A stretch of DNA of 30,464 nt from Bacteroidales bacterium UBA1064 (lineage in GTDB: Bacteria; Bacteroidota; Bacteroidia; Bacteroidales; Tenuifilaceae), in NCBI GenBank assembly GCA_002316235.1, contig DCDD01000218.1, positions 1-30,464 of the forward strand, read 5' to 3'. Positions 24,543 to 30,464 of the stretch are shown here, in pieces. Position numbers and translations under genes: made by a program. Positions within the stretch are counted from its first letter, which is position 1. Every line of letters starts with the position of its first letter. The notes below the pieces were generated by a model that made no database searches, was not told the DNA's origin, and saw nothing but the letters and a program-made list of their open reading frames with translations.

Positions 24543-25541
24543 TTAGCCAATCAAACAGGTTAAAAGCTCATCCAGGGTTACACCTGGCTCCAAGCCTGGG
24601 TACTCTTCTACTGCTCCCACAAGGGCATCTGCTACTGACTGAATGTCATACCTTTTCCCTTGCAGCCTGGCCAAAAAGGTTTTACACCAGGCTGCCAGCC
24701 GCTCATCAGGAACAACATCAACAGCGGTGCTCTCAACATGCCCATGGGCTACACTAATACGCATTGTAACAGCCCCCAAAGATGTTGTCAGAGGACAAAT
24801 ACGCTCGAATGATGGCGAAAATCCATAGTTCCAGCCCCAGGTACTATACTTCTCTTTCACCAGTAGATCCACCGCCAGGGTATCGGCATCTGACAGCTGG
24901 TAGGGTAAACCATTGGGTACTTTCCGGGCAAACCATTCCATCATCCTGTTAGTAAACTGCTCGATATCCATTTTCGGCGAAAGAAAATCAACCGTATTGG
25001 CAACTCTGCTTCTGTTCGATTGAATGGCACTACCGGTAAAAAGCCCCGGTTCAACCCTAATAGCTTCGGCTAGAAACTCCAAATCGGATGAAAACAGGAG
25101 AGTTCCGTGATGCATTACCCGATTACCAAAAGCATAGCTTGCATTGCCCGATATTTTCCTATCGCCCACCCGAATGTCGTGCTTCTGGCCCAAATAGGCA
25201 TTAACCCCCAGGCTACGAAGAAAATCGATAACCGGTAAGGTAAAACGTTTAAAATCTACCAGCTGCCCAGGGACCCCATTCGAAATAAAGCAAAAGTTAA
25301 TGTTGCCTAAATCGTGAAACACGGTTCCTCCACCCGATAGCCTTCTAACCACAGGAATGGAGAGCCGCTCCACCAACCGAATGTTGACCTCGGCAAACGT
25401 ATTTTGGTGCTTACCAACAACTATCGAGGGGTTGCATCGGTAGATGTAGATAAAATCGTCGCTAAAGCTGCGCAGCAGGTATTCCTCCGAGGCAATGTTA
25501 AAGTAGGGATTTAGGCTTTGCTGAAGAATAAACTTAACCAT
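24543..25541 (-). CDS. lplA: Lipoate-protein ligase
   Basis: Attaches lipoate, via lipoyl-AMP, to E2 subunits and the glycine-cleavage H protein. The 332-residue protein has the LplA signatures: NPYFNIASEEYLL, RRLSGGGTVFHDLGNINF (the lipoate/adenylate loop), the catalytic-Lys region DRKISGNA, and HHGTLLFSSDL. The C-terminal accessory domain (about 245-330) is present, so the protein is of the full bacterial LplA type. A -7 element (TAAATTTG, minus strand, 25598-25605) lies upstream, without a clear -33. Divergent from the SRPBCC gene. Confidence 0.92.
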   Translation of the reverse strand: MVKFILQQSLNPYFNIASEEYLLRSFSDDFIYIYRCNPSIVVGKHQNTFAEVNIRLVERLSIPVVRRLSGGGTVFHDLGNINFCFISNGVPGQLVDFKRFTLPVIDFLRSLGVNAYLGQKHDIRVGDRKISGNASYAFGNRVMHHGTLLFSSDLEFLAEAIRVEPGLFTGSAIQSNRSRVANTVDFLSPKMDIEQFTNRMMEWFARKVPNGLPYQLSDADTLAVDLLVKEKYSTWGWNYGFSPSFERICPLTTSLGAVTMRISVAHGHVESTAVDVVPDERLAAWCKTFLARLQGKRYDIQSVADALVGAVEEYPGLEPGVTLDELLTCLIG

Positions 25542-25613
25542 GGAGTAAGCACCGGGGGCTAACCGGAATACTTAAATTTTCACTTAATTTGCATCGACAA
25601 ATTTAGGCAAAAA

Positions 25614-26021
25614 ATGACCACATACGAAAGTAAAATTGTTGCCATCTCCAAGCGCGCTGAGGACATTTACGGAATGCTTTCGGACTTTAGAAATTTTACT
25701 CCAATGGTTGCCCAAAGGGTTGAGGAATGGCAGGCCGAGGAGCAAAGATGTAGCTTTAAATACCAGGGAAAAGGGCCTGTAGGGCTAAAGATTGTGGAAA
25801 AGGAAAAAAATAAAACCATCAAGATTACCGGTGATGATAACCTCCCCATGCAATTTTATCTTTGGATTCAGCTAAAGGAGGTTGCTCCCTACGATACCCG
25901 AATGAAAATTACCCTAAAGGCTGAACTCAACATGATGATGAAAATGTTGCTGGGTAAGAAGCTCGATGAGGGCGTTAATGCCATGGCCGAGGGAATTGCG
26001 GCAGCATTCAATACCATTTAA
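25614..26021 (+). CDS. SRPBCC (START-like) family protein
   Basis: A 135-residue protein with the helix-grip pattern of the SRPBCC superfamily: ESKIVAISKRAEDIYGMLSDFRNF at the N-terminus, central strands (CSFKYQGKG, LKIVEKE, TIKITGDD) and a long C-terminal helix (about 115-133). Such domains bind hydrophobic ligands or act as small cyclases. No substrate can be assigned. It converges on the histidine kinase gene with 21 bases between stops and no clear terminator. Confidence 0.72.
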   Translation: MTTYESKIVAISKRAEDIYGMLSDFRNFTPMVAQRVEEWQAEEQRCSFKYQGKGPVGLKIVEKEKNKTIKITGDDNLPMQFYLWIQLKEVAPYDTRMKITLKAELNMMMKMLLGKKLDEGVNAMAEGIAAAFNTI

Positions 26022-26042
26022 ATGGGTAGTATTGAGGAGCGG

Positions 26043-29000
26043 CTAGCCAGGTATTCCCTCTAGTTTTAATGTAACGGTAAACGTGCTTCCTAGTCCCGGT
26101 TGGCTCTCCACCAGGATGTTTCCGCCCATTTGTTCTACAAACGTTTTGCAGAGTATCAGCCCAAGCCCCGAACCCTTTTCGTTGTGGAGACCCGGAGTTG
26201 TTGCATCTCTATCGGCTTTGAATAGCTTCCCTTTAAGCTCGCTGCTTATACCAACCCCATTATCCTTCACGCTCAGGTAGCATGTGGAGTTTCTAAGTTC
26301 GGCGTAAATCAATATTTCCCCGTTGTCGTAGGTGTACTTCAAGGCATTCGATATCAAGTTCCGAACAATAGTGTGCAGCATATTTTCATCGGCTGAAACG
26401 ATGCACTCTTCAGGAATCATCACTCTCAGGTTAACCTTTTTTTGTTCAATTTTACCCTGCACCAGCTCAACATTCTGAATCACCAGCGATTTAAGGTTAA
26501 CTGGCTTAAGATTACAGCTGATGCTGCCCATTTGGCTTTTCGACCAATCGAGCAGGTTCTCCAACAGGTTGTACGTGTTGAGAGCCAGCTTGTTCAACTC
26601 CTCGATATAAGCTACAACTTTTTTTCTATCCATGCTGTCAAAATCGGAAAGTAAAATCCCCATGAAGTTTACCAGGATACTTATAGGGTTCCGTAAATCG
26701 TGAGCAATCACACCAAAAAAGGTATTCATGGTAGTGTAGCTTTCCTCCAACTTGTTTTTCTGATTTTCAATTTCATTCTTCCGGGCTTCAAGCTCAGCAT
26801 TCTTTAGCAAAATTCTTTCGTTAGCACTCTTGAGGTGTTCGGCCTGCACCTGAATTTCCTCCTTCTGCTGCAAAATTTCCTGGGTTCTTTCAGCAACCAG
26901 CTGCTCCAGCTTATTCTTTTCAAGAACCAGATGGTATGTATATGCCCGAATGATTCCGGCAATGAGTAGAAAAGCTATAATCATATAGCCAAAGTATGCT
27001 AAGGCAGTTCGGTACCAAGGAGGTTTAACTCTAAACCGAAATTCGGCAGGAGCGCCTTCAATTCCCATGTAATTTTTAGCCTTAACTTTAAAAGTGTAGA
27101 AGCCCTCTGGTAGGTTGGTATATTCCTTGCGGTTACTGGTTGTCCAAGCCGACCAGAGCTTATCGTAACCAACTAGCTGATAGCAGAACTGCACGGGGTC
27201 GTCTCCCTCGAAATATGGTGATGCGTAGTTGAATATCAGAGAGTTACGTTTATACTCCAACACTGTCCCCAGATCAACAAGGGGATTATGGCTAGGTAAA
27301 AAAGCTGGTTTTCCGGCAGCACTGTCCACTTTCGAACTTTCAAAGTTGGTTCCATAGAATAGCGTGGAATCCAGGTTTACTACCTTTCGTATAAAAGTAG
27401 CAGGAGCATCAAAACAACGGGTGTAGCTGCTTGGAGCGTACCGAAATAACCCCTTTGGGGTGTTAAACCATATGATGGAATCGGAGGTGTGAGCAACATA
27501 GAAGCCAGAAATGATATTATTCCATACCCTTCTCCAAGCCAGAGTATCAACATTCTCGGCGGAAAATAGCCGGTTGTTAGCCGGATTGTACGCTTGAAAT
27601 TGCCTCAACCTCTCGTTAAAGGTGTAGTACCCGTTTTGGGAGTAAAAAAAGAGTGAATCTGCATGGCTAGTCATGTATAAGGATTTCAGGTCGGGCAAAC
27701 CACTCGAGGTATCATACTTTTCAACCACCAAGCTACCCTTAAAGCTACTGCCAAAGAAAAGGTTTTTAAGCCTGTAAACTCCGCTAAAGCTAGCCTTCAA
27801 CCATACGTTTCCATCTAAATCCTCGGCTATCTGCTCAATATTCTCCTTAATCCCAGGCACAAACCCTTTATCTACCCAAAATCCATCACGGTACTCAACA
27901 ATAGCTATCCCACTAGAAAGGCCCACCAGGAGAGCAGCAGGATTTGCTTTACTTTGATGAAAGCAGAAAACCGGTTCATACCTTGATATTCTGCTCGACC
28001 GGCTGCCATTAATTCGATATACACCCGTTCGGGTTGCCACAAGCAAAAGGGTGTCAGCTGGGCGGCTATGACCCTGAGGGAATAAATTGCTAGAAACCTT
28101 AAAGTAAAGGTATTCCCACGACTGCTCAAAATCACCTTCAACCTTTTTGAACATGTCGGGCATAAAATCTTCTTCCTTTTTTTCATCAAGAAAAAAATTT
28201 CCAACTTGGGTTGAGACATACAGAAAACCGCCAAGCTCTGCTACATCGGTAACCACACCGTTAACCCCCATGTCATCAGTCCAGTAGCGAAATGGCGAAT
28301 TAATCTCAACCACACAAATTCCATTGTCGAGAGCCAACCAGAGCAGGTTGTTTTTTTGGAGGTACAGGTAGTTAACGGGGCTCTTTACTCCCTTTGTCCT
28401 GTAATCAATAACCTCCCTAACCAGCCATGTTGTGTCAACCATAAGTAAATTGCCATTAATGGAGCTCAAGGCGAGGAGATTATCGTTTATTGCCACTCCA
28501 TGGTAGAATGAGTACTCCTTAAAATAACGGTCAACTGCTAAAGCTCTGCCCGATAGGTGCGAGACTGGGGTGAGCCGATTTTTTACCCCTTCATTTCTAA
28601 AGAGAAACAAGCCATTACTCCGTGTGCAAACCAGCATTTCGTTCCCAAAGGGTAAAATAGCGTGTATCCGTTGCGATGCAAGCAGATTGCCCTCTTCAAC
28701 AAGCACAAGAGAATCAGCATCAAATTGCTGAAGCCCAACTCCAGTTTCCTGAATGTAAAGGTGGTTGTTGAATTTAAAAGCAAAATAGAAGCAACCTTCC
28801 TGGCTAGTCCAGTAGCTGAACTTGCCATTACAGTACCTGTACAGACAGCTGTCGGAAAGGAAAAATGCTGTATCCCCAAAAGTGTAGATATTCCAAATCT
28901 GGCTAAACCTCGAATGATTTTTATCCAGCAAGGACATTAGCGACATATACCGCAGCTGGCCACTCCGGTTGGGGTAAAGATATCCCATTTCTCCAAAGGC

Positions 29001-29294
29001 TCCCACGTATATCCTGCCGGAGGAATCGGCTGCCAGGCTCCGTATTGCAGATTCGTTATCAACCCTAATCAGATTCCAAGTTGCACCGTCATACTCAAGA
29101 ACGCCCTGACCATTTGCAAAATACATCACCCCCCTGTTGTCCTCAACAGCACACCAATTCTGCGTTGAGCCATTGTACTCGCTTGCTGGAAAGTACCTCG
29201 ATAAAAACAGGCCTCTCTCCTGCGCTTGCGGCATTTTAGGATAACCAATGAGTGCCAAAACGAATGCCAGAACATACCGGGTGTAAATGCTCAT
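26043..29294 (-). CDS. Hybrid-type sensor: propeller / Y_Y_Y / histidine kinase
   Basis: A membrane sensor kinase of 1083 residues. A signal peptide (MSIYTRYVLAFVLALIG) is followed by a long periplasmic part with beta-propeller repeats (for example NWCAVEDNRGVMYFANGQGVLEYDG at the start). A Y_Y_Y domain follows (VQFCYQLVGYDKLWSAWT, then GFYTFKVKAKN). There is one membrane helix (about 750-775 of the mature numbering), a coiled coil, then HisKA with the phospho-accepting His865 in VIAHDLRNPIS, and HATPase_c with NLISNALKY, DNGVGIS and GSGLGL. No receiver or DNA-binding domain is fused, unlike the hybrid kinases common in the phylum. The family senses extracytoplasmic ligands, often sugars. The start is uncertain: ATG at 29330 is also possible, and the longest frame begins only with TTG. 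It is 226 bases downstream of the LytTR regulator and may be its partner. Confidence 0.88.
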   Translation of the reverse strand: MSIYTRYVLAFVLALIGYPKMPQAQERGLFLSRYFPASEYNGSTQNWCAVEDNRGVMYFANGQGVLEYDGATWNLIRVDNESAIRSLAADSSGRIYVGAFGEMGYLYPNRSGQLRYMSLMSLLDKNHSRFSQIWNIYTFGDTAFFLSDSCLYRYCNGKFSYWTSQEGCFYFAFKFNNHLYIQETGVGLQQFDADSLVLVEEGNLLASQRIHAILPFGNEMLVCTRSNGLFLFRNEGVKNRLTPVSHLSGRALAVDRYFKEYSFYHGVAINDNLLALSSINGNLLMVDTTWLVREVIDYRTKGVKSPVNYLYLQKNNLLWLALDNGICVVEINSPFRYWTDDMGVNGVVTDVAELGGFLYVSTQVGNFFLDEKKEEDFMPDMFKKVEGDFEQSWEYLYFKVSSNLFPQGHSRPADTLLLVATRTGVYRINGSRSSRISRYEPVFCFHQSKANPAALLVGLSSGIAIVEYRDGFWVDKGFVPGIKENIEQIAEDLDGNVWLKASFSGVYRLKNLFFGSSFKGSLVVEKYDTSSGLPDLKSLYMTSHADSLFFYSQNGYYTFNERLRQFQAYNPANNRLFSAENVDTLAWRRVWNNIISGFYVAHTSDSIIWFNTPKGLFRYAPSSYTRCFDAPATFIRKVVNLDSTLFYGTNFESSKVDSAAGKPAFLPSHNPLVDLGTVLEYKRNSLIFNYASPYFEGDDPVQFCYQLVGYDKLWSAWTTSNRKEYTNLPEGFYTFKVKAKNYMGIEGAPAEFRFRVKPPWYRTALAYFGYMIIAFLLIAGIIRAYTYHLVLEKNKLEQLVAERTQEILQQKEEIQVQAEHLKSANERILLKNAELEARKNEIENQKNKLEESYTTMNTFFGVIAHDLRNPISILVNFMGILLSDFDSMDRKKVVAYIEELNKLALNTYNLLENLLDWSKSQMGSISCNLKPVNLKSLVIQNVELVQGKIEQKKVNLRVMIPEECIVSADENMLHTIVRNLISNALKYTYDNGEILIYAELRNSTCYLSVKDNGVGISSELKGKLFKADRDATTPGLHNEKGSGLGLILCKTFVEQMGGNILVESQPGLGSTFTVTLKLEGIPG

Positions 29295-29520
29295 GGTAAC
29301 ATTAAAGTGTGAAGTAAAACGGCTACTCATAACATTTTTTTGGGTTGATAGCAGGGATTCGCTCCCCGACAACATCATTATGGGTTCCCCTCTCCCCAAA
29401 TCTAGGTATTTAAACCCCAAGGCGCACCCCTACCTTGCGGAAAGAACTCTGGTGTAGGGCTAAAGCCAACAAATGGCAATGCCAAGCGCGGTACATCAAA
29501 AGCCATCGCCTGGCAGCTTG
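29295..29520. other. Intergenic region between the kinase and LytTR genes
   Basis: About 226 bases, no gene recognised. A perfect -7 element TAGATTTG (minus strand, 29397-29404) lies about 100 bases before the chosen kinase ATG, with no well-spaced -33. The kinase frame remains open through part of this region, which is why its start is uncertain. Confidence 0.45.
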
Positions 29521-30231
29521 CTAAACTTCAAAATCATAGCCAAGCCGCCTGACTGCTTCATCCCGATAAATCCTTCCAACAGGAATTTCAACCGAACCAA
29601 TTTCGATAGAGGTTGCTGTGTAGGCGTCAATATGTTTCTTTGAAATAATAAATGACCGATGCACCCTTATAAACTCGGCAGGATCAAGCAACTTTTCAAC
29701 CGCACTAATATTCATTCGTGTAACTACTGTTTTTCCTTCAGCTACCACTTTCACATAATCCTTAATACTTTCAATGTATTGAATTTCATCAACTTTAACC
29801 CGAATGAATTTTTTACCCTCCTTTAAAAAGATATACTCTGCATCTGGAGCAGCCGTTACATTCCTAGCCTTCAATTCCATGGCCTCAGCAGCTCTACTAA
29901 CCGCCCTTACCAATCGCTCCATGGTAAGGGGTTTAAGAATGTAGTCAACAACGTTAAGCTCGTAACCATCAACGGCATAATCGCGGTTCGCGGAGGTAAT
30001 TATGACAAAAGGAGGATCCTTTAGGCATTTTAGGAAGTCTATTCCCGAAAGGTTGGGCATTTCAATATCGAGAAAAATGATGTCAACCTTGTGATGCTGA
30101 ATGAAGTCAAAAAGTGGTATTGCCTCGTTAAAAGTGGCTACAACTTCAATGTCAGGAATGTGCCTTAAGAAGCCTTCCAGGACACCAACAGCCAGCGGCT
30201 CATCGTCAACCAAAACACACTTATAGCTCAT
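29521..30231 (-). CDS. LytTR-family response regulator
   Basis: A 236-residue two-domain regulator. The receiver domain (about 1-120) has acidic residues VDDEP, the phospho-accepting Asp55 in FLDIEMP, the switch Thr/Ser in IITSA and the conserved Lys in ILKPL. The LytTR DNA-binding domain (about 135-236) has FLKEGKKFIRV, IQYIESIKDYV and the FIRVHRSFIISKKHID motif. LytTR regulators bind DNA repeats and often control surface or stress genes. Its usual partners are LytS-type kinases; here the nearest kinase is HisKA-type, so pairing is inferred from neighbourhood only. No promoter with both elements was found upstream. Confidence 0.93.
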   Translation of the reverse strand: MSYKCVLVDDEPLAVGVLEGFLRHIPDIEVVATFNEAIPLFDFIQHHKVDIIFLDIEMPNLSGIDFLKCLKDPPFVIITSANRDYAVDGYELNVVDYILKPLTMERLVRAVSRAAEAMELKARNVTAAPDAEYIFLKEGKKFIRVKVDEIQYIESIKDYVKVVAEGKTVVTRMNISAVEKLLDPAEFIRVHRSFIISKKHIDAYTATSIEIGSVEIPVGRIYRDEAVRRLGYDFEV

Positions 30232-30464
30232 CCTGCACTTTCTATAGTAAGTTCTGAAAAATAATTGGGTGGCAATTTAAAAAAATGTTAAGAAAACTCA
30301 ACATAAAAATGAAATACATAAAGGTAGTTTAGGTAGAGGTATCCCTTGGGACGATAGCTACTAATCTTAAGCCTGTTTAAGAATGAAAAAATAAATGTTG
30401 AATGAAGTATTGGGCGGAATTGGCTAATTTAAAATTACGGTAACTGTCCGGCTACCGACGGATT
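30232..30464. other. Right-edge region, no certain gene
   Basis: About 233 bases, A/T-rich. A -7-like TACCTTTA (minus strand, 30319-30326, one mismatch) may belong to the LytTR gene. At 30423-30464 the minus strand has 13 open codons ending in a TAG and reading SVGSRTVTVILN. That could be the C-terminal end of a gene lying further right, but it is too short to call. Confidence 0.3.

Noticed and set aside
30423..30464. Possible C-terminal end of a gene at the right edge (minus strand, SVGSRTVTVILN then stop)
   Set aside because: Thirteen codons are too few to separate from chance; noted in the right-edge entry only.

Overview
The window looks like a chromosomal segment from a member of the Bacteroidota (probably class Bacteroidia). 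Three things support this. Several promoters match the TTTG / TAnnTTTG consensus of the group's primary sigma factor. Start codons lack strong Shine-Dalgarno sequences. The gene families are typical of the phylum: a BT_3928-type DoxX protein, a CdaA-type diadenylate cyclase beside folP, a propeller/Y_Y_Y histidine kinase, and lipoprotein enzymes. No rRNA, tRNA, CRISPR array, transposase or phage gene was seen. Family or genus cannot be told from the sequence alone.

Layout. 1-961 (-): the 5' end of a metal-efflux RND adaptor lipoprotein, cut by the window edge, behind a small His-rich secreted protein. 1094-3029 (-): DoxX/MauE-like membrane protein and thymidylate kinase. 3132-6225 (+): folP, cdaA and a divergent AroA-like protein, the last preceded by a perfect 14-bp inverted repeat that encloses a possible promoter. 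6622-7473 (+): a caspase-fold lipoprotein. 7593-17203 (-): a methionine operon, transcribed metY, metX, hom, metH, metF and then a secreted esterase. A SAM-I (S-box) riboswitch at 17623-17730 heads it, with a clear promoter just upstream. Between riboswitch and metY lie about 420 nt of leader with two abutting hairpins and an open reading frame. 17800-18720 (-): a seven-unit WG-repeat secreted protein with its own promoter. 19122-20501 (+): a lipoprotein DNA/RNA endonuclease. 20576-22532 (-): serS, rpmA and rplU. 22660-26021: an acyltransferase, two small unknown proteins, a lipoate ligase and an SRPBCC protein. 26043-30231 (-): a large propeller sensor histidine kinase and a LytTR response regulator.

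How the genes work together. The met operon covers the route from aspartate semialdehyde to methionine: Hom makes homoserine, MetX acetylates it, MetY adds sulfide to give homocysteine, MetF supplies methyl-tetrahydrofolate, and MetH (B12-dependent) makes methionine. S-adenosylmethionine sensed by the S-box should switch the set off. folP (folate) and tmk are related to one-carbon and nucleotide metabolism but are not in the same transcript.

Most of the window is housekeeping. The best candidates for something undescribed are the structured region or leader ORF between S-box and metY, the inverted repeat around the aroA-like promoter, and the catalytically degenerate AroA-like protein. None can be proven novel without comparative searches.
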